Positions 9,032 through 20,395 are shown, numbered from the stretch's first letter. The stretch: 64,000 bases of DNA from Stigmatella aurantiaca (GCF_900109545.1 NZ_FOAP01000004.1:372001-436000), one strand, 5' to 3'. Notes: a model not told the origin generated them from the letters alone. Numbers and translations are program-made.

Positions 9032-10000
9032 ATGATTCCTGTACGCATCCTGGGCACGGCGAGCGCCGTGCCGGGCCGGACGGTGACGACGGAGGAGCTG
9101 GCCACGGCGTTGGGCCGGAATCCCCAGACCGTGGAGGCCCGGACGGGCATTCGCACGCGCCACTGGAGCGCGCCAGGAACCCGCATGGCGGAGGTGGGCG
9201 CGGAGGTGCTGCGCCGCGCGCTCGGCGCCGCGGGGCTGGAGGCCCGGGCGCTGCGCCGGCTCATCTTCGTCAACTCCACCGGCGGGGATGCCCTCATCCC
9301 CGCGACCGCCAACCAGGTTGCCGCCGCGCTGGGGCTCTCCGGCTCGTGCGATGCGTTCGATCTCAACAACGCCTGCATGGGCTTTCTGTCGGCCTTTGAT
9401 CTCGCGGCCCGCTCGATTGCCACGGGGTTGGGGCCGGTGGCCATCGTCACCGTGGAGATGCTCTCCCGGGCGGTGGCCCCCGAGGCGCCGCGCTCGTACC
9501 TGGTGCTGGGCGACGCGGCCGCCGCGGCGGTGCTGGGGCAGGCGCGCGAGGGCGAGGGGCTGCTCGGCTCGGTGCTGTCCAACAATGGCGCGTTGCCCCC
9601 GGACACGGTCCTGGCGCATCCCCTGCGGACGGGCCAACCGGAGCGGGTGCAGTTCCACGCCGCGAGGGAGGAGCTCCGGCGCATCGCCCTGGACGCGCTG
9701 GCCAGCGCCACGCACGCGGTGTTGGCAGAGGCCCGGGTCGCGCTGGGCGACATCGAATGGGTGCTGCCCCACCAGCCCAACGGCTCCATGTTCCAGTCCG
9801 TCCTGGAGATGCTGGGGGTGGATCCCGCCCGGACCGTACCGGTCGTGGAGGAGATTGGCAGCGTGGGCGCGGCGGCGATCCCCGTCAGCCTGGACCGGCT
9901 GCTGCGGACGCGGCCCGTGCGCCCCGGGGACCGGATCCTCATGACGGGCGTGGGGGCCGGGGTGGCCCAGGGCGCGCTCCTCTACCGGGTGGGTCCTTGA
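9032..10000 (+). CDS. 3-oxoacyl-ACP synthase III (FabH)-like ketosynthase with altered catalytic triad
   Basis: 322 residues from ATG 9032, chosen because GGAGG at 9022-9026 is correctly spaced; the upstream ATG at 8993 is not. The thiolase fold is complete. The nucleophile Cys115 is in LNNACMGF and His247 in LPHQPNGS. At the position of the third FabH residue (Asn in HGNTSAAS) this protein reads IGSVGAAAIP, i.e. Ser277 in place of Asn. The C-terminal glycine-rich GVGAGVAQGALL segment is normal. It may carry out a Claisen condensation or only acyl transfer. It lies 25 bases after the CMD protein, and the next gene overlaps its stop codon. Confidence 0.85.
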   Translation: MIPVRILGTASAVPGRTVTTEELATALGRNPQTVEARTGIRTRHWSAPGTRMAEVGAEVLRRALGAAGLEARALRRLIFVNSTGGDALIPATANQVAAALGLSGSCDAFDLNNACMGFLSAFDLAARSIATGLGPVAIVTVEMLSRAVAPEAPRSYLVLGDAAAAAVLGQAREGEGLLGSVLSNNGALPPDTVLAHPLRTGQPERVQFHAAREELRRIALDALASATHAVLAEARVALGDIEWVLPHQPNGSMFQSVLEMLGVDPARTVPVVEEIGSVGAAAIPVSLDRLLRTRPVRPGDRILMTGVGAGVAQGALLYRVGP

Positions 10001-10752
10001 GACACGCCGGGGGGGTTCCCCTGGCGTCCTGGCTGGCGGTGTTCCGGGCCCTTCGGGCCTGGCACCGGTACGAGGCCGTGGGGCTGGAGACCCTGCTGGC
10101 GCCGGGCGCGAAGTTGATCGTCGGCTACCACGGCCGGCCGCTCGCGTTCGACCAGTGCATGCTCACCGTCGAGCTCTACGAGCGGCTCGGCTACCTGCCC
10201 CACGGCATCATCCACGGGGCGTTTGCGCACAACCGGGTGCTGCGGTGGTGGATCCACGGCCTGGGCTTCGTCACCGGGGATGACGGCTCCCTCGCGGAGG
10301 CGGTGGCGCGTGGCGAGCACATCCTGGTCCAGCCCGGGGGAACCCGGGAGGGCTGCCGGAGCTTCCGCCACCGGTACCAGACCGACTGGGGGGAGCGGAC
10401 GGGCTACCTGCGCATGGCCATCAAGTACCGCCTGCCCATCGTGCCCGTGGCGGGCAATGGGGTGGACGATGCGTATGTCGGCCTCAACGACGGCCATGCG
10501 CTCGGCAAGCGCCTGGGGGCCCCCGCGCAGTTGCCGGTCTGGCTGGGGTTGGGCGCGACGGGGCTGTGGCCCTTCTCGCTCCCGTTTCCCGTGAAGATGA
10601 CGCAGTACGTGGGCACGCCCTTCACCCGGCACCTGGAGGGTCCGGTGGATCCGGGGGACCGGGCGGCCCTGCGACAGCTCCACCACGAGGTTCGCGGCAC
10701 CGTGCAGGCGCTTCTGGACCGTGCGCGCGCGGTTCACGGGAAGGCGTCATGA
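9997..10752 (+). CDS. Lysophospholipid/diacylglycerol acyltransferase-like protein
   Basis: About 251 residues. The frame is open far upstream inside the ketosynthase gene. The best start is the TTG at 9997, which overlaps the preceding TGA; no strong ribosome-binding site is seen, so GTG at 10048 remains possible. The sequence follows the plsC/DAGAT-like acyltransferase plan: a YHGRPLAFD segment in place of a strict HX4D box, then FVTGDDGSLAEAVARGEHILVQPGGTREG (split here as FVTGDDG and VQPGGTREG), KYRLPIVPVAGNG and a late hydrophobic WPFSLPFPVKM stretch. It probably acylates a lipid hydroxyl at the membrane. It overlaps the SDR gene by ATGA. Confidence 0.8.
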   Translation: MRHAGGVPLASWLAVFRALRAWHRYEAVGLETLLAPGAKLIVGYHGRPLAFDQCMLTVELYERLGYLPHGIIHGAFAHNRVLRWWIHGLGFVTGDDGSLAEAVARGEHILVQPGGTREGCRSFRHRYQTDWGERTGYLRMAIKYRLPIVPVAGNGVDDAYVGLNDGHALGKRLGAPAQLPVWLGLGATGLWPFSLPFPVKMTQYVGTPFTRHLEGPVDPGDRAALRQLHHEVRGTVQALLDRARAVHGKAS

Positions 10753-11564
10753 GCACGAGCCCTTGGGCTGTCATTCTGGGCGCCTCCTCGGGCACGGGGG
10801 CCGCCATCGCCCAGGAGATCGCCCGGGCGCGGGGCTTTGATGTGTTCGGCGTGCACCGCGGCCGGTACCTGGAGCAGGCCGTCCAGGTGGAGCAGGACAT
10901 CGCCCGGATGGGCCGCCGCATCGTGATGCACCGGGCGGACGCGGGCACCCCCGAGGGGGCGGCCCAGGGGGCCGATGCGGTGCTGGCCCAGGCCGGCCCC
11001 CGGAGCGTGAAGCTCTTCGTCCACTCGCTGGCCAGTGGGTCGGTGGGGCGCCTGGTCTCGGGGCAGAAGGATCAGCTCCACCCCCGGCAGCTGGAACGCA
11101 CCTTCCACGCCATGGCGCACTCGCTCGTCTACTGGGCCCAGGCGTTGATGGCGAGGGATCTGCTGGCACCGCAGGCGCTCCTGCTGGGCCTGACCAACCC
11201 CCTGACGGAGTCGCACTTGCACAACACGGCCGCCATCACCGCGGCCAAGGCGGCGCTGGAAATCTATGTCCGCCACCTGGCCATGGAGCTGGGGCCGATG
11301 GGCCACCGGGTGAACCTGCTCAAGTTCGGCACGGTGATGACGCCCGCCGTCCGGCACGTCTACTCACCGGAGGCGCAGGCGCACCTGGAACGGGTCCACC
11401 AGCACCTGAACCCAGTGGGCCGCATGTGCACCGTGGAGGAGGTGGCGCGCTTCGTCCCCGTGCTCCTGGGCGAAGAGGCCCGCTGGTTCAATGGCGCCAC
11501 CATCGACTTCACGGGCGGCATGACGTTGCAGTTGCTGGACCTGCTGCTCAACCCACGGCCGTGA
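10749..11564 (+). CDS. FabI-like SDR-family protein lacking the catalytic tyrosines
   Basis: 271 residues, starting with ATGA overlapping the preceding stop. The N-terminal Rossmann motif GASSGTGAAIA binds NAD(P). The order of segments (VHSLASG, TNPLTESH, AAKAALEIYVRHLAMELG, GGMTLQLL) matches enoyl-ACP reductases of the FabI type. Lys167 is kept. The active-site Tyr seven residues before it is Thr160, and the position of the second FabI tyrosine is occupied by Asn150. Either the chemistry differs from ordinary enoyl reduction or the protein binds without turning over. It is the last gene of the operon and its 3' end overlaps the convergent methyltransferase gene by 17 bases. Confidence 0.82.
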   Translation: MSTSPWAVILGASSGTGAAIAQEIARARGFDVFGVHRGRYLEQAVQVEQDIARMGRRIVMHRADAGTPEGAAQGADAVLAQAGPRSVKLFVHSLASGSVGRLVSGQKDQLHPRQLERTFHAMAHSLVYWAQALMARDLLAPQALLLGLTNPLTESHLHNTAAITAAKAALEIYVRHLAMELGPMGHRVNLLKFGTVMTPAVRHVYSPEAQAHLERVHQHLNPVGRMCTVEEVARFVPVLLGEEARWFNGATIDFTGGMTLQLLDLLLNPRP

Positions 11565-12423
11565 GGGGCGGGCGCTCGGCCCCCATCCGGAAAGTCAGGC
11601 AGTAGTAGAAGCGGGTGATCTGCTCGGCCTGTACGCCGGTGGCCCCGGGCGGCAGCAGTTCCTGGGGGCAGTGGGCATCCCGGGTGTAGAACGTGAGCAG
11701 CCGGAACGCCGCGCGCGTGGCCAGGGAGTAATCGCGGCTGGAGTCGAGCTGCTCGTCCACCACCACGATGGGGGTGCCTGGCTGGGCCACCCGGGCCATC
11801 TCCGCGAGGGCGCGCCGGGGATCGTGGTAGCCACCCACGCCGCCGATCTCGAACACCCGGTCGAAGGAATGATCCGCGAAGGGCAGGGTGTGCGCGTCCC
11901 CCATGAGCAGGTGGATCCCCCGGTGGCCCTTGCGGGCGATGCGCTTGCGGCATTCCCGGAGCATGCCCCGGCTGAGATCCAACCCCCACAGCTCGACGTC
12001 GAGCCCCGGGGGCAGCTCCTTCTCGATGAGCGGCAGGTTGGCGCCCGAGCCGATGCCGATCTCCAGCAGGCGGATGGGCTGGCCGTCCGGGCGGGGGCGC
12101 AGGGAGCGCAGCTCCAGGCGGTGCAGGTACCCCTCGCGCAGCCGGGCCTCGGTGGTGGCCTGGAGCACGGGGGTCAGCAGGAAGGTCATCGGATCATGCA
12201 GCGCGGGCAGCCCATCGTAGATGACGCGCATCAAGCGGTCGGTGCCCCGGACCTGCTCTTCCCGGTACAGCCGGGGCAGGCCGTCCTTCATGGGCCACCG
12301 CATGCCACAGCGCTCGCACCGCAGGTGGCCCTGGTGAAGCTGGCCTTCGCGCAGCCGCCCTGCCCAGGAAAGCGCGCCCCGGCAATCCGGACAGACGATC
12401 TGGCCCAGCTCCTGGACGTTCAT
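11548..12423 (-). CDS. SAM-dependent methyltransferase with N-terminal zinc ribbon
   Basis: 291 residues. A Trm112-like zinc ribbon at the N-terminus has Cys11, Cys14, Cys36 and Cys39, followed by the common WPMKDGLPRLY segment. The class I methyltransferase core carries the SAM motif LLEIGIGSGANLP (about 116-128), WGLDLSRGML and MGDAHTLPFADHSFDRVF. The UbiE/methyltransferase-11 type is closest; the substrate is unknown. Its start codon overlaps the stop of the large kinase gene (ATGA at 12420-12423), so the two form one operon. It converges on the lipid operon. Confidence 0.85.
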   Translation of the reverse strand: MNVQELGQIVCPDCRGALSWAGRLREGQLHQGHLRCERCGMRWPMKDGLPRLYREEQVRGTDRLMRVIYDGLPALHDPMTFLLTPVLQATTEARLREGYLHRLELRSLRPRPDGQPIRLLEIGIGSGANLPLIEKELPPGLDVELWGLDLSRGMLRECRKRIARKGHRGIHLLMGDAHTLPFADHSFDRVFEIGGVGGYHDPRRALAEMARVAQPGTPIVVVDEQLDSSRDYSLATRAAFRLLTFYTRDAHCPQELLPPGATGVQAEQITRFYYCLTFRMGAERPPLTAVG

Positions 12424-15400
12424 GCGCGGTCGAGCTCCTTCTGCACCCGGAGCACGTCACCCTCGGCCCCCAGGACCGAGAAGATCTCCCGGGCCTGCAG
12501 CAGGTGGTGCCGCCGCGCGGCCTCCTGCGGCGGCAGGTGACGGCCCAGCTCGAAGTGGGCCAGGCCTTCCTCGTAGGGCGTGGAGAACCGCCGCGCGGCG
12601 GCCAGGGCCTCCTCCCAGGCTTGATGGGCCTCGCTGGGGTTGCCCGACAGGAAGGCTTCCATGCCGCGGCAGAGCCAGGCGGCGGCCAGGGCGAAGGGGA
12701 AGGTCTGCGAGAAGGTGTCCAGGCTCCGCCGCGTGGCCCTCGCTCCTTGTGCCAGCGCCTCCTGATCGGGTGAGGAGGCGGCCGCGGCCTGCTCCCAGAG
12801 GGTGAAGTACACCTCGGCGATCGAGGAGATGCCGCTCTGGAGCCAGTACGCCACGGGCTTCAGGGTGTGCAGCGTCTCCAGCGTCCGGGCGGCCGTCTCG
12901 AGCGCGCGCGAGGTGTTGCCCATCCGCAGGTAGGCCAGCGCGAGCGAGCCCACGGCCATGATGCGCTCCGAGGTGCCGGCGCAGGTCTCGAACCAGGAGA
13001 CCTCGGGCTCCATGCTCGCCACCGCCTGCGCGTAGCGGCCCAGCCGCAGCAGGGGGCCCACGCGGATCATCGCGCCCCAGTGCTGGGTCTGCACGGCACC
13101 GCGGCGGTGCGCGGACGTCTGCATCTGGTCCGTCAGCTCGAGGGCGGTGACATACTGGCCGCTGTAGAAGCACGCGTTGGCGAGCATGGCGCACGCCTCT
13201 TCTACCTGGCGGAAGTCCCCCAGTTGGGAGGCCAGGGCCAACGCCCGCTGGAGCCACCCGTTGAGCTCCTGCCAGCGCCCCAGGGGCATGCCGCAGACGG
13301 AGCGGCGCGCCAGCACGAACGCCACGTCAACCGGGGTGCCCAGCGACTCGGCCATCTCCAGCGCGCGGGCGAGCCACGCCTCGGCGACGTGGCGCGTCTG
13401 GGGAATGCTGGAGGCCACCACGGCCATCAACGCGTACGCGCGGGCCAGCTCCGGCGAGGGGCCGAGCGGCTCGTAGAGGCTGAGCATGCGCATCCCGGAC
13501 CAGAGCAGGCGCGGGAAGTCCTGGGCGTAGATGAAGATCTCCGTGAGGCGCAGCAGCAGCCGCCCCGCCTCGATGGGGGGCCGGGTGAACTCCAGGGGCC
13601 CCGTTTCGAAGGCCGTGGGGAGCACCGGCAGGGCCATGCGCTGGATGATCTGCGCCAGGGCGCCTTCGCTCCAGCCCGGCTCTCCGGAGGCCGCATGGCG
13701 GTCGAAGTAGAGCAGGGCGCTCTCGGCATGCGCACAGCAGCGCGCCGTGTCCCCGAGCTGAAAGGTGGCCTCCGCGAGCAGCGCCTCGATGCGGCCCAGC
13801 GCGTAGCTCTGCGTGACGGACAGGTGCAGCGCATCGCCCTCGGAGGGCTTGCGCAGCGTCCGGGCCCGCTCCAGGTACTGGATGGCCTCCAGGCAGGAGT
13901 AGGCCGCGAGGGCCTGCTCACCGGCCCGCTGAGACCAGCGCGCCTCCTTCTCCAGCTCACCGGCCTTGCCCCAGTGGAGCGCCAGCGCGGAGGCCCAGTC
14001 CTGGGCCTCGGGGTACACGGACTCGATGGCCTCCGCGGCCTGGCGGTGCAGCAGGGGCTCGGCGAAGGCGGGCAGGTTCGCCAGCACCCCCTCGCGCAGC
14101 TTGTCGTGCGTGAAGCGCCACTGGCCCTCGAAGAGCTCCAGCACCGCGGCGCTCGCGCACTCCCCCAGCCAGGTGTTGACGTGCAGGGGGGTGGCACACG
14201 CGCGAAGGACCTTCACGTCGATCTGCCGCCCGATGACGGCCGCCAGCCGGAGGAGATCGAGGGCGGCGGAGTTCAGCTTGTCCAGCCGCCGCTGGATGAT
14301 CTGCTGCATGCCGCCGGGGAACACCTTGGCGGGCAGGGGCGTGGTGCCGATCCGGTCGAGCTGTCCGGTCTCCTCGGCCAGCGCGCGGACGACCTCCACG
14401 AGGAAGAAGGGGTTTCCTTCCGTCTCGCGCTGCAGCATCTCCACGAGCTGGGGCGACCGGCCCGCGGGGCCAATCATCGACTCGGTGAGCACCGCGATGG
14501 CATCCGCCCGGAGCCGGGGCAGGCGGATCACATCCATCATGGGCAGCTCTTGCGCCAGCCCGGGCCGCTCATCGTCCCGGAAGCTGCCGAGCACGAGCAG
14601 GGGCAGGTGCCGCGCCATGGCGGCGATGCGGGTGAGCAGGCGCAGCGACTCCGCATGCATCCACTGCAAGTCCTCCAGGATGAGCACCATGCGGCACGGC
14701 ACCCGCCGGAAGAGATCCTCCACCACCGCGAACAGGCGGCCCTGGGCCGCCTCGGGTTCGAGCTCGGGGGCCTCGTTCACCAGCCGCCCGAGCAGCGCCT
14801 CGATGTCCTCCACCAGCGGCTGGAGCACCGAGGCCTCGTGGTCCGTCGGCTCGGTCCAGAGCACCAGCCAGCGCAGCACCGAGCGCCACTCGTGGTACAG
14901 GCTTCCACCGCTGCTCACCGCCTGGCCGCGCACGGCCACGGCGCCGCGGACGAGTGGCAGGGTGCGCACCTCGTCCAGCAGCCGTGACTTGCCCACGCCG
15001 CTCTCGCCCCCGATGAGCCACGCGCTGCCGCGGTCGGTGAGGGTCTGGTCGAGCAGCTGCTCCATCCACGCCTGCTCCCGCTCGCGGCCCACGAGGCGGG
15101 CGCCCTGCAGGAAGCTCTCGCGCGTGGCCTGCGTCTCGGTGGGGATCTGCTGGCCGGTGGCGTCGGTCAGCGCGGCGAGGGCCTCCTCGGCGCTGGCGAA
15201 GCGCTCGTGGAGATTGGGGGCACTGAGCTTCTGGAGGAACCGCCCCACGGGGCTCTCGCCGAAGTCCGCGGGCAGCCCCGGGTTCTTGCCCAGGCCGCTG
15301 GGCATGGCGAACAGCCGGTAGGCGATCATCCCCAGGCTGTAGAGATCCGAGGCCGCCGAGGCGGCCTTCTTCTCGAACAGCTCCGGGGCCACGAAGCCCG

Positions 15401-15998
15401 GCGAGCCCACGGTCCGCCGCTGATCCAGCCCCTCGCGCGCCAGCGCCAGGCCGAAGTCGAGCACCTTCACCTGGCCATCGACGACCAGCACGTTGGCGGG
15501 CTTGAGGTCGCGGTGGATGACTCCCCAGCGGTGCATATAGGCCAGCGCCTGGAGCACCTGGGCCAGTAGCTGCACGCGCACGTCGTGGGGCTGGTTCTTG
15601 CCCGCATCGGTGATGGTCCGCGCGCCGGTGAGCAGATCCATCGTGTAATACGGGCGCTGCTGATCATCGAACCCGTAGTCCAGCACGCTGATGACGTGCG
15701 GGTGGTGCAGGGACGTGAGGACCTTGAACTCGTCGGCCAGCCCCAGGGCGATGTCGGGCTGGGTGTTTTTCGAGGCGTGGTGGGGGTGGCGGAGGGTCGT
15801 ATGGGCGATCTCCTCGACCGAGCGGTGCAGCCGTTTCAGCGCGACGACGCCCGAGAGCCGGTCCCGGGCTTGATACACCGTGCCCATGCCGCCGCGGCCG
15901 ACGACATTCATGATGTGGTAGCGCCGTCCGACCATCTCCGCGCCCGCTTGCGAGAGCGCTTCGATGTCTCCGTTGCTGCTTTCCATGACTGCGCTCAT
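12420..15998 (-). CDS. Ser/Thr protein kinase fused to AAA-type ATPase and TPR region
   Basis: About 1192 residues. The kinase domain (about 27-285) is complete: glycine loop GRGGMGTVY (34-42), Lys55, catalytic HRDLKP with Asp164, DFG at 181 and the APE-like APELF. A NACHT/AAA_16-type ATPase follows, with Walker A GGESGVGKS (about 330-338) and Walker B-like MVLILEDLQW. The second half is alpha-helical TPR-like repeats. The architecture is characteristic of myxobacterial signalling kinases, which act as ATP-dependent scaffolds. The frame is open to a GTG at 16019, but the ATG at 15998 is preferred; neither start has a convincing ribosome-binding site. It is co-transcribed with the methyltransferase and divergent from the gene at 16157. 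Confidence 0.88.
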   Translation of the reverse strand: MSAVMESSNGDIEALSQAGAEMVGRRYHIMNVVGRGGMGTVYQARDRLSGVVALKRLHRSVEEIAHTTLRHPHHASKNTQPDIALGLADEFKVLTSLHHPHVISVLDYGFDDQQRPYYTMDLLTGARTITDAGKNQPHDVRVQLLAQVLQALAYMHRWGVIHRDLKPANVLVVDGQVKVLDFGLALAREGLDQRRTVGSPGFVAPELFEKKAASAASDLYSLGMIAYRLFAMPSGLGKNPGLPADFGESPVGRFLQKLSAPNLHERFASAEEALAALTDATGQQIPTETQATRESFLQGARLVGREREQAWMEQLLDQTLTDRGSAWLIGGESGVGKSRLLDEVRTLPLVRGAVAVRGQAVSSGGSLYHEWRSVLRWLVLWTEPTDHEASVLQPLVEDIEALLGRLVNEAPELEPEAAQGRLFAVVEDLFRRVPCRMVLILEDLQWMHAESLRLLTRIAAMARHLPLLVLGSFRDDERPGLAQELPMMDVIRLPRLRADAIAVLTESMIGPAGRSPQLVEMLQRETEGNPFFLVEVVRALAEETGQLDRIGTTPLPAKVFPGGMQQIIQRRLDKLNSAALDLLRLAAVIGRQIDVKVLRACATPLHVNTWLGECASAAVLELFEGQWRFTHDKLREGVLANLPAFAEPLLHRQAAEAIESVYPEAQDWASALALHWGKAGELEKEARWSQRAGEQALAAYSCLEAIQYLERARTLRKPSEGDALHLSVTQSYALGRIEALLAEATFQLGDTARCCAHAESALLYFDRHAASGEPGWSEGALAQIIQRMALPVLPTAFETGPLEFTRPPIEAGRLLLRLTEIFIYAQDFPRLLWSGMRMLSLYEPLGPSPELARAYALMAVVASSIPQTRHVAEAWLARALEMAESLGTPVDVAFVLARRSVCGMPLGRWQELNGWLQRALALASQLGDFRQVEEACAMLANACFYSGQYVTALELTDQMQTSAHRRGAVQTQHWGAMIRVGPLLRLGRYAQAVASMEPEVSWFETCAGTSERIMAVGSLALAYLRMGNTSRALETAARTLETLHTLKPVAYWLQSGISSIAEVYFTLWEQAAAASSPDQEALAQGARATRRSLDTFSQTFPFALAAAWLCRGMEAFLSGNPSEAHQAWEEALAAARRFSTPYEEGLAHFELGRHLPPQEAARRHHLLQAREIFSVLGAEGDVLRVQKELDRA

Positions 15999-16156
15999 CC
16001 CGTTCTGAGGAAGGACCACGGACCGTGGGATTTAAACATGTCTCCGCCTTCGATGAGACATGACAACCTCCCTGGCGTGCCCGGAATGCCTGGGAATTAA
16101 AAGGCTTTCCAGTTTTGCGGTTCCGCAGCGACGATGCGGACCTCGGGGTGGTTTCC

Positions 16157-18325
16157 ATGGCTCGGTACGCGTTCACGCTCTTTACCAGCGCCTTTCTGCT
16201 CTTTGGGGTTCAACCCTTGGTAGGGAAGTTCGCACTGCCCTGGTTTGGCGGGACCCCGGCGGTGTGGACCGCCTGCATGTTGTTCTTTCAGGCCGCGCTC
16301 CTGGCGGGCTACGCCTACGCGCACGGGCTGGTGACGCGGTTTCCGCCCCGGCGTCAGGCGTTGATCCACCTGGGCTTGCTTGCTCTGGCGGTGGGCGTAC
16401 TGGCGGGGCGCGCCTTGCTGACAGGCTCGCCCGTGGCCCCAGGCCTGGCCTGGCGCTCCAGCGGCGTGGAGGGGCTGACGGGCCGCCTGCTGGCGATGCT
16501 GGCGGTGACCATCGGCCTGCCGTTCTTCGTGCTGTCCACCTCGGCGCCGCTGCTCCAGAGCTGGTTTGCCCGCGCCCGGCCCGGAACCTCGCCGTACCGG
16601 CTGTATGCCCTGTCCAACGCGGGCTCGCTGCTGGGGTTGTTGAGCTACCCCTTCCTGGTCGAGCCCCTGGTGCCGAGATCCCTCCAGGGCTGGGCGTGGG
16701 GCGTGGGGTTTCTCGTCTTCGCCGCCGGGTGCGCGGCCTGTGCCTGGGGCATGAAGGGCCGGACAGGGGACGCCGCCCCTTCGGAAGCGGTGGCCGAGGA
16801 CACCGGGGAGGGGGAACGCCCGGGGGCCGGGCGCACGGTACTGTGGCTCGGGCTGAGCGCCTGCGCGTCCGTGTTGCTGCTGGCCACGACGAACCAGCTC
16901 TCGCAGGACGTGGCGGCGGGCCCCTTCTTGTGGGTGCTGCCCCTGGCGATCTACCTGCTCACCTTCATCCTCGCCTTCGAGCGGGAGGCGCTCTACTCGC
17001 GCGCCTTCTTCTCCCTGCTCCTCGTGGTGGCCGTTGGGGGCGTGACGCGGGTGGTGCTGGAGGGGCCGCACACCCCGCTGGTGCTCCAGCTCCTGGCGTA
17101 CTGCGGCGCGCTGCTCGCGGGCTGCATGGTGTGTCACGGAGAGCTGTACCGCTTGCGGCCCGCCCCCCGTTACCTGAGCGCCTTCTTCCTCTGCGTGTCC
17201 ATCGGCGGGGTGCTGGGCGGCGCGTTCGTCAGCCTCGTGGCGCCCCACCTGTTCCTCACCTTCGCCGAGTACCCGCTGGCGTTGACGGCGTGCTGCCTGG
17301 TGGCGCTGGTGGCCGTGGTGGTGAGCCCCACGGGCGAGGAGCTGACGGGGCGGTGGCGGCGGATGCTGCGCATCTTCATGCTCGCCTTCGTGGTGGTGGG
17401 GCTGGGCGTGTCGGTGGTGGACTTCCGGCGGGAGATCCGGCTGACGGCGCGGAACTTCTTCGGCGTGGTGCAGGTGCTGGAGCAGGGGCGGGACGACGCC
17501 ACCAAGCACCGCTTCACGCTCAAGCACGGCGCCATCGTCCACGGCGTCCAGTACACCGAGCCAGAGCGGCGCAAGCAGCCCATGTCCTATTTCACGCGGG
17601 AGAGCGGGCTGGGGCTGGCCATCGCCGAGCACCGGCGCCTGCGCGAGGTGCTGGGGCTTCCCGAGGGCCTGCGCATCGGCGTGCTGGGGTTGGGCATTGG
17701 CTCCAGCGCCGCCCTGGCCCAGGAGGGGGACCGGGTGCGCTTCTATGAGATCAACCCGAAGATCATCTCCCTGGCACAAGGGGAGGGGGGCTACTTCAGC
17801 TACCTGAGCGATGCCACCGCCCGCATCGACATCGTGGAGGGGGATGCGCGCATCGCGCTGGAGCAGGAGCTGGAGCGCCAGGAGCCCCAGGGCTTCGATG
17901 TGCTCGCGGTGGACGTGTTCAGCTCGGACTCCATCCCGGTGCACCTGCTCACGGAGGAGGCCGTGGCGGTCTACCGCCAGCACCTGGCGCCCCATGGGGT
18001 GCTGGCCCTGCACATCAGCAACGCCCACCTGGATCTGGTGCCCATCACGCTCGCCCACGCCCAGGCGTTCCGGATGCACGCGACGCTCGTGGTCTACGAG
18101 CCCAAGGATGCGTCGGCGCGCAGCGTGTGGGTGATTCTCAGCCCGGATGCGGAGTTCTCCTGGGGCAGCACCTTCCGCGAGGCGGTGGCGGGCGTGCGCC
18201 GGCTGGAGCTGGAGGGGCCGCCGTCGCTCACCTGGACGGACGAGCGGGGCAGCGTGCTGCCCCTGCTCCGGCGGGGAGGCTGGGTGTCTCAGGCCCGGGA
18301 AGTCCTCCCGCCCCGCGCGCCCTGA
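16157..18325 (+). CDS. Membrane protein with C-terminal spermidine-synthase-like methyltransferase domain
   Basis: 722 residues. The N-terminal about 420 residues hold roughly a dozen hydrophobic helices (for example FTSAFLLFGVQPLVGKF, LLAGYAYAHGL, VLLLATTNQLSQDVA). This is the fused MFS/spermidine-synthase arrangement. The C-terminal domain has the SAM/dcSAM-binding fold: VLGLGIGSSAAL (about 509-520), FYEINPKI, DIVEGDARIALE and LAVDVFSSDSIPVHLLTEEA. The acidic catalytic Asp of true spermidine synthases may correspond to the D in AVDVFSSD. The start at 16157 (MARYAF) is chosen because the hydrophobic sequence begins there and GGGGTGG precedes it. Function is not proven; polyamine aminopropyl transfer or another methyl/aminopropyl transfer at the membrane is possible. 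Confidence 0.82.
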   Translation: MARYAFTLFTSAFLLFGVQPLVGKFALPWFGGTPAVWTACMLFFQAALLAGYAYAHGLVTRFPPRRQALIHLGLLALAVGVLAGRALLTGSPVAPGLAWRSSGVEGLTGRLLAMLAVTIGLPFFVLSTSAPLLQSWFARARPGTSPYRLYALSNAGSLLGLLSYPFLVEPLVPRSLQGWAWGVGFLVFAAGCAACAWGMKGRTGDAAPSEAVAEDTGEGERPGAGRTVLWLGLSACASVLLLATTNQLSQDVAAGPFLWVLPLAIYLLTFILAFEREALYSRAFFSLLLVVAVGGVTRVVLEGPHTPLVLQLLAYCGALLAGCMVCHGELYRLRPAPRYLSAFFLCVSIGGVLGGAFVSLVAPHLFLTFAEYPLALTACCLVALVAVVVSPTGEELTGRWRRMLRIFMLAFVVVGLGVSVVDFRREIRLTARNFFGVVQVLEQGRDDATKHRFTLKHGAIVHGVQYTEPERRKQPMSYFTRESGLGLAIAEHRRLREVLGLPEGLRIGVLGLGIGSSAALAQEGDRVRFYEINPKIISLAQGEGGYFSYLSDATARIDIVEGDARIALEQELERQEPQGFDVLAVDVFSSDSIPVHLLTEEAVAVYRQHLAPHGVLALHISNAHLDLVPITLAHAQAFRMHATLVVYEPKDASARSVWVILSPDAEFSWGSTFREAVAGVRRLELEGPPSLTWTDERGSVLPLLRRGGWVSQAREVLPPRAP

Positions 18326-18329
18326 GGCG

Positions 18330-20312
<1,983 letters not shown>

Positions 20313-20345
20313 CATTTGATGCTGTCACTGGCAAAGATGGGGTGT

Positions 20346-20375
20346 GAAGGGGGGCCAGGCGCAGGAGGCCCCTTC
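20346..20375 (+). terminator. Putative terminator hairpin after thiC
   Basis: GAAGGGGGGCC and GGCCCCTTC form a GC-rich stem with a small bulge, 33 bases after the thiC stop. Only a short T-containing tail (TGTTCT) follows, so efficiency is uncertain. Confidence 0.4.
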
Positions 20376-20395
20376 TGTTCTAGAGGGGTTTGCTC

